A stretch of DNA of 64,000 nt, taken from positions 1 through 64,000 of the forward strand of contig NZ_JBAXHI010000012.1 of assembly GCF_037138995.1 (NCBI RefSeq), read 5' to 3'. Shown in pieces: positions 24,623-33,720 of the stretch. The position numbers and the translations under genes are program-made. The stretch is from Chlorohelix sp037138995. Lineage in GTDB: Bacteria; Chloroflexota; Chloroflexia; Chloroheliales; Chloroheliaceae. Position 1 is the first letter of the stretch. The number at the start of each line of letters is the position of its first letter. A model generated the notes under the pieces. It saw only the letters and a list, made by a program, of their open reading frames with translations. It made no database searches and had not been told where the DNA came from.

Positions 24623-25735
24623 ATGGCACTTACTTTAGGTATTATAGGCTTCAGTAAAAGCGGCAAAACTACCGTTTTTAACATTCTTACGCATGGACAT
24701 GCCGAAACCAGCGCATACGGGTCGGCAGCAACTCCCAACCTCGGCACTGTAAAAGTGCCGGACAAACGGCTGGAAGTGCTAACCGAAATGTTCATCCCCA
24801 AAAAAACCACCTACGCCACAGTTGAATATACCGACGTAGCAGGTATGAACCCCGGCGCTACCAAACAAGGGCAAGCCCTTCCCGGCTTGAACTATATCCA
24901 GAAGGTACAAGCGCTGGTTCATGTGGTACGGGCTTTCGAGGACACCAACATACCGCATCCCTCCGGCAAGGTTGACCCTATCCGCGATATTGAAACGATG
25001 GATTTGGAACTAGCTTTCAGCGACCTTAGTATTATCGAGAAACGCCTGATTAAGCTGGAAGAAAATATCAAGAAATTCAAGTCTGGTCCTGAGCGCGATG
25101 CCTATGTTTTTGAGCAGGAAATTATGGTGCGCTTGAACGAATCGCTTTCAAATGAAATCCCGATTCGGGATTTGGATTTGAATGAAGACGAGCTAAAAGT
25201 GATTCGCGGCTATCAATTTTTGAGCCAGAAACCGTTACTTACCATTCTGAACCTAGGCGAAGAAAAGGTAAGCGGGGCTGACCAACTATTGGCAGAATTG
25301 CGGACGCTGGCAAGCAAACACAAACAAAGTGGAGTTGAAGCCTTGCGCGGCAAGATTGAAATGGAAGTCAGCCAACTTGAACCCGAAGAAGCCGAGATGT
25401 TTATGGAAGAGTTGGGCATTAAAGAAAGCAGCTTAGATAGAATTATCAAAGCATCTTACGATTTGCTCGGCTTGATTTCCTTCCTAACCGCCGGAGCAGA
25501 TGAGGTGCGTGCGTGGACTATTCGGAAAAACACCCCAGCAGTACAAGCAGCAGGGGAAATCCACAGCGACATCGAAAAGGGTTTTATTCGCGGTGAAATC
25601 GTTAGCTATGACGATTTGATAAAAGCCGGGAGCATGACTGAAGCGAAGCGGTTGGGAGTGTACCGCAGCGAAGGCAAAACCTACATTATGCAAGATGGCG
25701 ACATCGTAAACTTCCTGTTCAATGTCAAAAAATAA
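24623..25735 (+). CDS. ychF: Ribosome-associated GTPase/ATPase YchF (OLA1 family)
   Basis: 370-residue Obg-family protein. P-loop GFSKSGKTTVFN, switch region VEYTDVAGMNPGATKQGQAL, a helical insertion in the middle, and a C-terminal TGS domain (WTIRKNTPAVQAAGEIHSDI to KTYIMQDGDIVNFLFNVKK). YchF proteins bind ribosomes and often prefer ATP; here the usual G4 NKxD is replaced by LNLGEE, consistent with altered nucleotide specificity. GGAG precedes the ATG. Likely co-transcribed with the TIGR00300 gene. Confidence 0.88.
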   Translation: MALTLGIIGFSKSGKTTVFNILTHGHAETSAYGSAATPNLGTVKVPDKRLEVLTEMFIPKKTTYATVEYTDVAGMNPGATKQGQALPGLNYIQKVQALVHVVRAFEDTNIPHPSGKVDPIRDIETMDLELAFSDLSIIEKRLIKLEENIKKFKSGPERDAYVFEQEIMVRLNESLSNEIPIRDLDLNEDELKVIRGYQFLSQKPLLTILNLGEEKVSGADQLLAELRTLASKHKQSGVEALRGKIEMEVSQLEPEEAEMFMEELGIKESSLDRIIKASYDLLGLISFLTAGADEVRAWTIRKNTPAVQAAGEIHSDIEKGFIRGEIVSYDDLIKAGSMTEAKRLGVYRSEGKTYIMQDGDIVNFLFNVKK

Positions 25736-26110
25736 TCAAGGTCTTGCCCTTCACAGATATAAGCTGGAAGGGCAGTACGCCTCTTTCGCTGGAACGCACT
25801 TGTCATCAGCCCACATCACTATCAACAGAGGTGCTTAAATATTAGAGGTATTAGGTTACTGAGAAGCGTTCTATTTACAAATCGTAATTGTCAGAACGCA
25901 CTTTCCCAGTAAAAATTTTACCGTATTATAACGGCTTAAACCTTGTTATAAACATATTAAATAACCCCCTAGACATAATATGATATAATGGTAATAATCA
26001 TGATATGTTAAGTTAACGGTTTGCCAAATCAAAGAGAACTTTCGCTAAAGATTAATGAATAATAACTCTAAGAGTGCCACTTTTCTAGGCGCATATGGGG
26101 GGGGCAGAAA
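25736..26110 (+). promoter_or_regulatory. Intergenic region with an extended -10 promoter
   Basis: No gene in 375 bp. An extended -10 (TGATATAAT, 25981-25989) lies 120 bp before the LysM gene. The GTG start of that gene is preceded by a run of eight G residues serving as ribosome site. Confidence 0.5.
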
Positions 26111-27607
26111 GTGACAGAAACGAGCGCAAACGATATTAATGCTCTGTTAGTGCAGGGTTTTAAGGCTGCGAAAGAGGGAAAGCGCGAGGAAGCCTACAAC
26201 CTTTTCTGCAACGTAGTCAACCTTGACCCAAATAATGAACATGGTTGGCTGTATCGAGCCGCAACCACAGATGACCTTTCGGAAGGATTTGTTTGCTTAC
26301 AGCGAGTGCTGGGCATCAATCCGAACAATGCAAAAGCGCAGCGTGGTATCGAGCGAATCAAAGCCCGGTTAGATGAGGAAGCTCAGGAAACTGGCAAAAT
26401 CGCCGAAACTTCTGCACAAGCGCCAGAAACCACCGAGCAAGATAACCTTAGAGTTGGTGAACAAGAATTAGTTTCCGGGCTTGGAATGAGTAACACATAT
26501 TCAGAAAACCAATCCCAAAACCTTGACAATATTCAAACCAGCCAAACTTCTCGGATAGATTTGAGCAATATGCCATCTGGCATGCCTACTGTCTCATTTC
26601 ACCAACCACCCAGTTCTGCTGCTATACCGCCGTTTAGCAACCAGTTGCCGATTCAAGCAGAGGATGTGGCAGAGTCAAATTACGCCAGCAAGGATACCTC
26701 ACCTGCTTTTAGCATTCCAGCCTTGCATGTTGATTACTCTGCGACAGATGAAGATATGCCGCCGATAATTACTCCTCCAAGCTATAGCCAACGCCCCAAA
26801 GGAGCTTATGAAGAACCCGGTTTGGATTCTTTAAGGGCTGAAATAGGCGGGCGCAGCAAGAAGAAAGAAAAACCGCGGCTACAAACTTTTGGAGGCGGGG
26901 CTGCAACCAGTCTTGACCGCAGTGGCAAAGAACGCCAGAATAAGCAGCGGCGCAGATTATTGCTGATATTAATCACGTTAATCGTGGCGTTTATTCTTAT
27001 TGCAGCAGTTTTGTCATATCGCAACCGTAATCAGATGGTAGCTTACAACAGTGGTGATAGCGTTACTACCGAAATGGCAACTACACTGCCTACCAGTGTA
27101 GCCACTACGGCTTCTTTCGTTACTACTACCGCTGCTCCTGTAACTACCACGGCAGTTGCTACAACAGCGGCTCCGGCAACTACCACCGTAGCGCCCGTTG
27201 TTACTACTACCGCTCCTGTTGTTACTACCGCGGCACAAGCTCCAGCATCACCCAGACCAATTATCAGGGCGATTGTAAGCGGGGACAACCTGACCAATAT
27301 AGCGAAACAATATAATACCTCGATTGAGGCTATAGCCGCTGCCAACAGCAACCCGGCGGCAGTTGGCTCTAACATTCCGTTAATCAGCGGCACGGCTCCA
27401 TATTACGGAATATTCGCCAACACAAAGCTTGTGATACCGGTTAATCAGCCTAATTTTAGGGGCAGAGCAGTGGTACTTAAAGCAGGCGAAACAGTTGACA
27501 GTATCGCCCAACAATACAAAGTAGCCGCAGCTGAAATCCTGAAGTTAACAGGGCTAAGCACTACAGGGGATGCTAAACCCGGTGACGCGCTGCTATTGCC
27601 GCAATAG
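26111..27607 (+). CDS. TPR - membrane helix - two LysM domains protein
   Basis: 498 residues. N-terminal TPR-like helices (residues ~1-90), a long low-complexity linker, one membrane helix near residues 280-305 (LLLILITLIVAFILIAAVLS), a Thr/Ala/Val-rich stalk, then two LysM domains (VSGDNLTNIAKQYNTSIEAI and LKAGETVDSIAQQYKVAAAE). LysM binds peptidoglycan or chitin-type glycans, so the protein likely ties a cytoplasmic TPR scaffold to the cell wall. Starts at GTG after a G-rich ribosome site. The stalk DNA is a degenerate repeat of Thr/Ala/Val codons. Confidence 0.83.
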   Translation: MTETSANDINALLVQGFKAAKEGKREEAYNLFCNVVNLDPNNEHGWLYRAATTDDLSEGFVCLQRVLGINPNNAKAQRGIERIKARLDEEAQETGKIAETSAQAPETTEQDNLRVGEQELVSGLGMSNTYSENQSQNLDNIQTSQTSRIDLSNMPSGMPTVSFHQPPSSAAIPPFSNQLPIQAEDVAESNYASKDTSPAFSIPALHVDYSATDEDMPPIITPPSYSQRPKGAYEEPGLDSLRAEIGGRSKKKEKPRLQTFGGGAATSLDRSGKERQNKQRRRLLLILITLIVAFILIAAVLSYRNRNQMVAYNSGDSVTTEMATTLPTSVATTASFVTTTAAPVTTTAVATTAAPATTTVAPVVTTTAPVVTTAAQAPASPRPIIRAIVSGDNLTNIAKQYNTSIEAIAAANSNPAAVGSNIPLISGTAPYYGIFANTKLVIPVNQPNFRGRAVVLKAGETVDSIAQQYKVAAAEILKLTGLSTTGDAKPGDALLLPQ

Positions 27608-27620
27608 TTCGAAAATTCTG

Positions 27621-27656
27621 AGAGGTTGCACCTAAACCGTGCAGCCTCTTTTTTTG
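27621..27656 (+). terminator. Terminator after LysM gene
   Basis: AGAGGtTGCAC pairs with GTGCAgCCTCT (one mismatch), followed by T7. Confidence 0.85.
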
Positions 27657-27826
27657 TCTTCAATATTACTCTTTAATCACATCGAATAATTTTTAACTAG
27701 ACCTTTCAATGAAGTATGAAAAGTCTTATTTTATTATTACCGCCAAATTACCAATTGACATGACAGCAGCTTAATGTTTGAATTTTTACTATGGGAAATA
27801 ATCTATCAAGGAAAGTGCGTTGAAGA

Positions 27827-29314
27827 ATGAGCAGAACCAACGCAAAGAAAGAAATAGTATTTGAAGGGGAAATAACTCCAAACAGGTTGCGCAAGCAGGT
27901 TTGGAGTTTGGCTTGGCCCACTATCGGAGAACAATGCCTGAACCTTTTGGTAGGGTTATCCGATGTGTTTTTCGTGGGGCATTTGACCGCAACAGCGGTT
28001 AGTCAGCTTGGATATGGAAGCGCCGAAGCATTGACCGCTGCCGCTTTGGCAACCTTCTTTACTTGGGTGTCTTTCGTAATATTCAGCGCAGTGAGCATTC
28101 CCGCTACCACACTGGTAGCACGCGCTTACGGCGCACATGATATAAAACACGCTGCTCACATAGGGCGGCAAGCGATGGCAGTCGGGCTGATTACGGGCAT
28201 TATCGTAGCAATAATTTTTCACTTTTCTGCAAGTCATCTTATCCAAGCTTTCGGTGCCAGCGGAAATGTCGGGCAAATTGGCGCTATATATCTTGAAACC
28301 GCTGCTTTAGGAATGCCGCTGTGGGCGCTTATGACAATCGGCAACGCCTGTTTGCGCGGAACGGGCGATACCCGTACCCCATTACTAATTATGTTGCTAG
28401 TGAATGGCATAAATATCGCTGGTTCGGCTCTATTGGTAAACGGCAACCTCGGCTTCCCCATAATGGGCATTAGAGGAGCAGCTACGGCAGCAGCTACCGC
28501 TTGGACGGTGGGAGGATTGGTAGTAGCATACCGCTTGTATAAAGCGCCCCGACCGGGAAATACAGAGGCTCTTTATATTCCTTTCGGGGTTAAATTTGAG
28601 GCAACCACAATTCTTTCTATGCTCAAGATTGGGCTACCTACTCTGGGAGAGCAACTCGCCTTCCAATTCGGCATTTTCTTCTTCGCCCGCATAGTGGTTG
28701 GGTTGGGAACTACCAATTATGCCGCCCATAACGCCATAATCAGTATTGATAGCATAGCTTTTTTACCCGGTCTAGGCTTTGGAATAGCCGCTACAGTGCT
28801 AGTAGGGCAATGCCTAGGGGCAAATCGTCCTGACCTAGCAGAACGCTATGCCATCACCTCTTACCAATTGGGGCTGGTTTTTATGACCATTATGGGTATC
28901 ACCTTTGTACTATTCCCACAATTTTTCCTGAGTATCCTAGTAAACGACCCCAATGTAATCGAAGCCGCTACTAATCCTCTACGCATTGCAGGGATGGTTG
29001 ACCCGTTGCTAGCAACCGTCTTTATCTTCATCGGCGTGCTACGCGGCGCAGGCGACACCCGCTACCCGATGTACGCGCGGATAGTTTCATCCTGTGGAGT
29101 ACGCTTTATCCTAGGGTATATATTTATCGAACTAATCGGATTAGGCTTATATGGAGCGCGTCTGGCTATGGGCTTGGACTCGGTTGTACTATCAATAATG
29201 GTGGTATGGCGTTTCAAGAGCGGACGTTGGAAAAGTGCCATCAAAGAAGAACCTGAACAACCATCTTCACTTCCCAAACTTGCAACTGTACAACCTATTC
29301 CTTCTAATGAATAA
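27827..29314 (+). CDS. MATE family multidrug/cation efflux transporter
   Basis: 495 residues, about twelve membrane helices in two homologous halves. The first helix region LAWPTIGEQCLNLLVGLSDV and the mirrored second-half LKIGLPTLGEQLAFQFGIFF are typical. MATE proteins export drugs or metabolites against Na+ or H+. The cytoplasmic N-terminus is ~30 residues. No regulator is adjacent. Substrate unknown. Confidence 0.9.
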   Translation: MSRTNAKKEIVFEGEITPNRLRKQVWSLAWPTIGEQCLNLLVGLSDVFFVGHLTATAVSQLGYGSAEALTAAALATFFTWVSFVIFSAVSIPATTLVARAYGAHDIKHAAHIGRQAMAVGLITGIIVAIIFHFSASHLIQAFGASGNVGQIGAIYLETAALGMPLWALMTIGNACLRGTGDTRTPLLIMLLVNGINIAGSALLVNGNLGFPIMGIRGAATAAATAWTVGGLVVAYRLYKAPRPGNTEALYIPFGVKFEATTILSMLKIGLPTLGEQLAFQFGIFFFARIVVGLGTTNYAAHNAIISIDSIAFLPGLGFGIAATVLVGQCLGANRPDLAERYAITSYQLGLVFMTIMGITFVLFPQFFLSILVNDPNVIEAATNPLRIAGMVDPLLATVFIFIGVLRGAGDTRYPMYARIVSSCGVRFILGYIFIELIGLGLYGARLAMGLDSVVLSIMVVWRFKSGRWKSAIKEEPEQPSSLPKLATVQPIPSNE

Positions 29315-29467
29315 AAAAGGTTGGATTATCCTAAAGAAGCGTGCAAAGTTGCCGTTTCTTATTGCTTGTATTTTCGCCCTAAAACTATTTGGGCTTTACA
29401 AAGTTATTCCTAAAGGTTAAGATTACGAACACAACCTAACGTTATTTTCAATTAGGAGAAATATATT

Positions 29468-29680
29468 ATGGATGCCCAACAGTTGGAAAAAGAATTAAAC
29501 GACTGGATGAAAGAACACGAAAGTGAGCTTTTTGAATTCATTCCCGAAGCTATCCAAGAATTTGAAGAAGCGCATCCGGGCGTAGATACAAATATGGTAC
29601 GGGTTAATGCTCTATCTATGGCAGACCGCAAATTTATGGCACGTGCTGTAGCAGAAGTTGTAAGCAAATACCTCAAATAA
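29468..29680 (+). CDS. Small conserved-looking acidic protein, unknown
   Basis: 70 residues, acidic and helical (LEKELNDWMKEHESELFEFI). The ATG is preceded by TTAGGAG. Start of a run of three genes (with the SDR and the 180-residue protein) in the same direction and close together. No family recognised. Confidence 0.7.
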   Translation: MDAQQLEKELNDWMKEHESELFEFIPEAIQEFEEAHPGVDTNMVRVNALSMADRKFMARAVAEVVSKYLK

Positions 29681-29718
29681 CGCCAAGCCCTGCCATATAA
29701 TTATAGGGAGATAAAAGT

Positions 29719-30510
29719 ATGGACTTTGGAATAAAAGGCAAAGTGGCGCTTGTAGTTGCATCTAGCAGCGGGCTTGGCAAAGCAGTTGCGCTGGAACTGG
29801 CAAAAGAAGGGGCTAAGCTGAGCCTGTGCGCTCGCAACGAGTCCCGCTTGCTGGCAGCAGCACAGGAAATCAGCGCAGCAACTGGCGTTGAAATACTGGC
29901 GGTTCCGGCTGATGTCACTAAAGCTTCAGACATAGAGAGTCTAATTAACAAAACAGTAGCACGATTCGGGCAGATAGATATTTTGGTCAACAACGCGGGT
30001 GGACCACCAACCGGCGCATTCGAGTCGTTCAACGATGAAGAATGGGCTAAAGCTATCGAACTTAACCTGTTGAGCGCGGTTCGCATAACCCGCGAAGTAT
30101 TACCACACATGAAAAAAACAGGCGGGGGACGCATCATTAATATTACCTCGATGTCGGTAAAACAGCCCCTTGATGGCTTTGTACTCTCCAATTCGGTCAG
30201 AGCGGGCGTAACCGGACTGGCAAAAACACTTTCAAACGAGCTGGCAAAGCACAATATTACAGTCAATTGTGTATTACCGGGCTGGACTGCCACCAACCGC
30301 ATTCTGGATATTCAGAAAGCGCGAGCCAAGCGAGAAAACCGCACCGAAGAAGATATACGCAGTGAAATTGAACGCTCTATTCCAATAGGGCGCATGGCTA
30401 AACCTGAAGAGTTTGGCGCAACCGTTGCTTTTCTGGCAAGCGAACGAGCTAGTTATATCACCGGAGTATCCTTACAAGTGGATGGCGGCTTTTATAAGGG
30501 CTTAATTTAA
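29719..30510 (+). CDS. SDR family oxidoreductase, atypical active site
   Basis: 263-residue short-chain dehydrogenase/reductase. The nucleotide-binding motif is VVASSSGLGKAVA and the NNAGG motif is intact (ILVNNAGGPPTG). The catalytic Ser is in NITSMSVKQP, but the Tyr-x3-Lys pair is missing: the aligned stretch reads GFVLSNSVRAGVTGLAKTL. Similar LSN-VRAG sequences occur in a known SDR subgroup, so this is a lineage feature rather than damage. The reaction is uncertain. The next gene starts 5 bp after the stop. Confidence 0.85.
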   Translation: MDFGIKGKVALVVASSSGLGKAVALELAKEGAKLSLCARNESRLLAAAQEISAATGVEILAVPADVTKASDIESLINKTVARFGQIDILVNNAGGPPTGAFESFNDEEWAKAIELNLLSAVRITREVLPHMKKTGGGRIINITSMSVKQPLDGFVLSNSVRAGVTGLAKTLSNELAKHNITVNCVLPGWTATNRILDIQKARAKRENRTEEDIRSEIERSIPIGRMAKPEEFGATVAFLASERASYITGVSLQVDGGFYKGLI

Positions 30511-30514
30511 GCAA

Positions 30515-31057
30515 ATGAAAAGCAGAGAAGATTTCGACTCGGAGATTCAACGAGTGGTCGAGCGAGTATATGAAGATGAAATGCTACGCTCCGACCTGAC
30601 TGACAAAGAAGCTCAGCCTGTACTGGATTGGGCTTCAAACTATCTATACCAACGATTGGAAAATAAATACGCGAACGCAACAACTGCTACTGAACTAGAA
30701 GACGCTCCCGATTATGAGTATGGGCGGGTAAAACAAGCGGTATTGGCAGTAATAGCCTTATCTAGCCCTACATCAAATGAAACACCCCATGCCATCTTGT
30801 TAAGTTCGGTCAAAACGCTGGCTCAAGCAATCAGCGGACTTTTGGGGAACAAAAATCCAGAATCATTGGCAGAAAATCCTGCAACGCCGAGAGTAAAAGC
30901 GCAAGTATCCGATAAAGAGCTTGATACCAACCAAACAACCCTATTTAATTTCGGATTAAGCCCTGAAACGGTTCGTGACTTTCCGCAACAACTCTCAGGA
31001 AAAACCCGTCAGGAAAAAATTGATTTGCTGATAAGCATATTACAAACGGTAAACTAA
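30515..31057 (+). CDS. Hypothetical protein of 180 residues
   Basis: Acidic helical N-terminus (MKSREDFDSEIQRVVERVYE), a middle Ala/Leu helix region and a C-terminal helix-turn (TLFNFGLSPETVRDFPQQLS then GKTRQEKIDLLISILQ). No family recognised. It begins 5 bp after the SDR stop and is almost certainly co-translated with it. Confidence 0.75.
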   Translation: MKSREDFDSEIQRVVERVYEDEMLRSDLTDKEAQPVLDWASNYLYQRLENKYANATTATELEDAPDYEYGRVKQAVLAVIALSSPTSNETPHAILLSSVKTLAQAISGLLGNKNPESLAENPATPRVKAQVSDKELDTNQTTLFNFGLSPETVRDFPQQLSGKTRQEKIDLLISILQTVN

Positions 31058-31088
31058 CCAAATTTTTCACAAAGCATTTTCCAATTTG

Positions 31089-31097
31089 TGCTATAAT
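31089..31097 (+). promoter_or_regulatory. Extended -10 promoter of the nuo-like operon
   Basis: TGCTATAAT at 31089-31097 gives a perfect extended -10; no -35 at the usual spacing. It would leave a ~160-nt leader before the nuoE-like start. Confidence 0.6.
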
Positions 31098-31258
31098 ACG
31101 TGAAGTGAAAATGGAGAAACAGGCACGCTTAATTTTTTTACGTGAGCGCCTTTTCTTGGCACGCATATATCTGCTTAAAATGTTCCCATAGCGTGGAAGT
31201 AAAACCCCATGCATAATCACCAAATAAATAAAACCAATTCCTTTCCTTTGGAGGTGTG

Positions 31259-31795
31259 GTGTTGTCTCTCACAGTTTTGAACAATGGCGGCGGCAGTAGT
31301 AGTATAGAGCTTGCCAAAGCTAATGCTATACTGGATAAGTATGATTCGTGGGATATCAAACGCGAAGCTTTAATTCCGGTTCTTCAGGATTTTCAGCACG
31401 AATATGGCTACATTCCAGCGCCGATTGCAGCCCTAATCAGTCAGCGGCTTGACCTTACCCTTCCTGAAATCTACGGGGTAGCTACCTTCTACACTGACTT
31501 TAAAGTTCTCCAAAAAGCCGAACATCGCATCTTGCTATGTGAAGGCATTGCCTGCTATATGTGTGGATCGAAAGGTCTGGCAAAACTCGTCAAGGAAAAA
31601 CTTGGTATCGAACATACCGAAGTCACACCAGACGGAAAGTGGACAGTTGAGCGGGCTAACTGGTGCTTTGGGGCATGCAACCTGATGCCGATAGTAGAAA
31701 TTGACCACACGGTTTACGGGAATGTGACTGCTGAAAAGCTAAGCCAATTGATTGATGATATCAATACAGGCAAATTTAAAGAGCATCATCACTAG
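31259..31795 (+). CDS. nuoE: NuoE-like NADH dehydrogenase subunit, [2Fe-2S] thioredoxin fold
   Basis: About 179 residues. The four cluster ligands are in CEGIACYMCG (C-x4-C) and CFGACN (C-x3-C), the usual NuoE pattern; the N-terminal helical part (LIPVLQDFQHEYGYIPAPIA) is also standard. It passes electrons between the flavin subunit NuoF and partners. GTG at 31256, GTG at 31259 and TTG at 31262 are all possible; GGAGG at 31250-31254 favours one of the last two. First gene of a three-gene operon without NuoABCD or NuoH-N genes nearby, so it probably serves a soluble or membrane-peripheral enzyme. Confidence 0.88.
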   Translation: MLSLTVLNNGGGSSSIELAKANAILDKYDSWDIKREALIPVLQDFQHEYGYIPAPIAALISQRLDLTLPEIYGVATFYTDFKVLQKAEHRILLCEGIACYMCGSKGLAKLVKEKLGIEHTEVTPDGKWTVERANWCFGACNLMPIVEIDHTVYGNVTAEKLSQLIDDINTGKFKEHHH

Positions 31796-31812
31796 AGGAG
31801 CGCATCTAATAA

Positions 31813-33615
31813 ATGAACCGCCAACAATTTCATGAGCTGCAAGCCCGTTTGGCTGGACAGCGTAAGGCGCTTTTTGAAAATAACACCGTCATTCAGGTCA
31901 TGATGGATGGCGGTTCGATTCTTTCAGGCGCCAAACAGACATATGAGTATTTCAAAAAGGAAATTGCCAGTCGCGGGCTACAAAACGTAGTGGTCAAAAT
32001 GGTAGGTAGTTTCGGCGCTATGTGGGCTGACCCTACCGTTTTCATCAGCAAGCCCGGCAGCCCGCGTGTCCTTTACGGATTCGTAGATACCAAACGAGCG
32101 GGTGAATTGCTCACCAGATTTGTACTAGGCGATGACCCCTGCGCTAATTGGTCGCTAGGGTGGGTTTCAAATGACCCATATCACTACCCTGATTTCGCTT
32201 GGGCAAAAGCCCCTGATGAAGAGTGGCGAGGCATCCTGCCAATTGGTCGCACCGAATGGGGCAAGTTACAACATCGCATCTCTGGGCGCAACCTTGGTTT
32301 TATTGACCCCGAAGACATCGAGGATTATATCGCAATCGGCGGCTACAAATCGCTGGAAAAAGCGTTACTCGATATGGATCCGCAAAAGGTCATTGACGAA
32401 GTTAAAGCCTCCAAATTGCGTGGACGTGGTGGTGCAGGTTTTTCAGTCGGTACCAAATGGCAATCAACTCACGATGAAACACGCATGCCAAAATATGTCG
32501 TGGTAAACGGGCATGAAGGCGAACCAAACGTATTCAAGGATCGCCGCTTATTTGAAGGAGACCCACACTCCATCCTCGAAGGGTTACTGCTAGGATGCTA
32601 CGCTGCCGGAACCGGTGATGCCTATATCTATGTAGGTTCAGAACACCCTCTATCCTTCAAGCGTATCGGCATTGCAGTAGAACAAGCTCGCAAAGCAGGT
32701 TTCCTAGGTAAAAACATTCTGGGTAGTAGCTTTAGCTGCGATGTAAAGGTAATTATCGCGGCAGGTTGCTATATCTCCGGCGAAGCAAGCGCCATGCTCT
32801 ACGGTATTCAGGGCTTACGTGGTATGCCCCGTGTAAAACCGCCTCGTTCTTACGAAGCAGGTTTGTGGGCGCAGCCTACCACCGTTAACAACGTGGAATC
32901 CTTCAACAACGTGCCGGAAATCATTCTGAGGGGCGGCGCGTGGTATGCCGGTTTTGGTAGCGAAAAAAGCAAAGGTACTAAGCTAATCATGCTCTCTGGT
33001 CCTTTCAAACGGCAGTGTCTGGCTGAAGTGCCTTTCGGTGGTCCTATCTCCGACTCGATTAACATCGTTGGCGGCGGTTCGTCAGACCCTAAGCATCCAA
33101 TCAGAGCGGTGCAAACTGGTTCGGTATCGGGCGGTTGCTTCCCCCCTTCTATGTTCAATATACCATTTGATATTGATGCCTTTGGCAAATGGGATTGTTT
33201 GTTGGGTAGCGGTAGCTTCACTGCCTATACCGACCAGCAGTGCCTAGTGGACGCGGCGTACTATGTGCTTCGCTATAATCGTGACGAAAGTTGCGGTAAA
33301 TGCGTCCCTTGTCGTATTGGCAACGAAGGGCTAACCGAAATGCTCTGGCGTATCAAAAGTGGCGATGGCAAAGAAGAAGATGTGGAAAAAATGCTCCAAA
33401 TCTCCGATCTAGTCATTGAACACTCAATCTGTGGGCTAGGACAAGCAGCTCCACTGCCAATCCGCAATATGCTCAAGATTCCAGAGTTCAAAGCAGAGTT
33501 GATGGAGCATATCATCAACAAGCGATGCCGCGCCAACGTTTGCTCGATGGATCACGCTGATAATAAAAAACTCGGCTTCGGTACCGGAGTACGTGCGAAC
33601 CACCAGTATAAATAA
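31813..33615 (+). CDS. nuoF: NuoF-like NADH-binding flavoprotein with N-terminal thioredoxin-like domain
   Basis: 600 residues. The core carries the FMN/NADH motifs KLRGRGGAGFSVGTKW and VVNGHEGEPNVFKDRR and the 4Fe-4S motif ESCGKCVPCRIGNEGL. The first ~130 residues form an extra thioredoxin-like domain as in HoxF/HydB-type subunits, but the usual Cys ligands are absent (VIQVMMDGGSILSGA), so this domain should hold no cluster. It would oxidise or reduce NAD(P)H and exchange electrons with the neighbouring NuoE- and NuoG-like subunits. It starts 17 bp after nuoE. Confidence 0.9.
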   Translation: MNRQQFHELQARLAGQRKALFENNTVIQVMMDGGSILSGAKQTYEYFKKEIASRGLQNVVVKMVGSFGAMWADPTVFISKPGSPRVLYGFVDTKRAGELLTRFVLGDDPCANWSLGWVSNDPYHYPDFAWAKAPDEEWRGILPIGRTEWGKLQHRISGRNLGFIDPEDIEDYIAIGGYKSLEKALLDMDPQKVIDEVKASKLRGRGGAGFSVGTKWQSTHDETRMPKYVVVNGHEGEPNVFKDRRLFEGDPHSILEGLLLGCYAAGTGDAYIYVGSEHPLSFKRIGIAVEQARKAGFLGKNILGSSFSCDVKVIIAAGCYISGEASAMLYGIQGLRGMPRVKPPRSYEAGLWAQPTTVNNVESFNNVPEIILRGGAWYAGFGSEKSKGTKLIMLSGPFKRQCLAEVPFGGPISDSINIVGGGSSDPKHPIRAVQTGSVSGGCFPPSMFNIPFDIDAFGKWDCLLGSGSFTAYTDQQCLVDAAYYVLRYNRDESCGKCVPCRIGNEGLTEMLWRIKSGDGKEEDVEKMLQISDLVIEHSICGLGQAAPLPIRNMLKIPEFKAELMEHIINKRCRANVCSMDHADNKKLGFGTGVRANHQYK

Positions 33616-33622
33616 TAAAAAA

Positions 33623-33654
33623 GGGGCTTGGAAGATGCGATTGCTTCCCGCCCC
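33623..33654 (+). promoter_or_regulatory. Intercistronic hairpin between nuoF- and nuoG-like genes
   Basis: GGGGC-tt-GGAAG pairs with CTTCC-c-GCCCC (33623-33634 with 33644-33654). No T-run follows on the plus strand, so it looks like an mRNA-processing or stability hairpin rather than a terminator. A run of A precedes it. Confidence 0.55.
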
Positions 33655-33720
33655 CGTACAATTTTACAGTCAAACAAAACTCAGTAATGTACTGAAAACC
33701 CTTAGAGGAGTTTGATATTT

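Noticed and set aside
27014..27393. Minus-strand low-complexity frames
   Set aside because: They mirror the Thr/Ala/Val-rich stalk codons of the LysM protein.
26111..27607. Secreted peptidoglycan hydrolase
   Set aside because: LysM domains are present but no catalytic domain or N-terminal signal peptide is seen.
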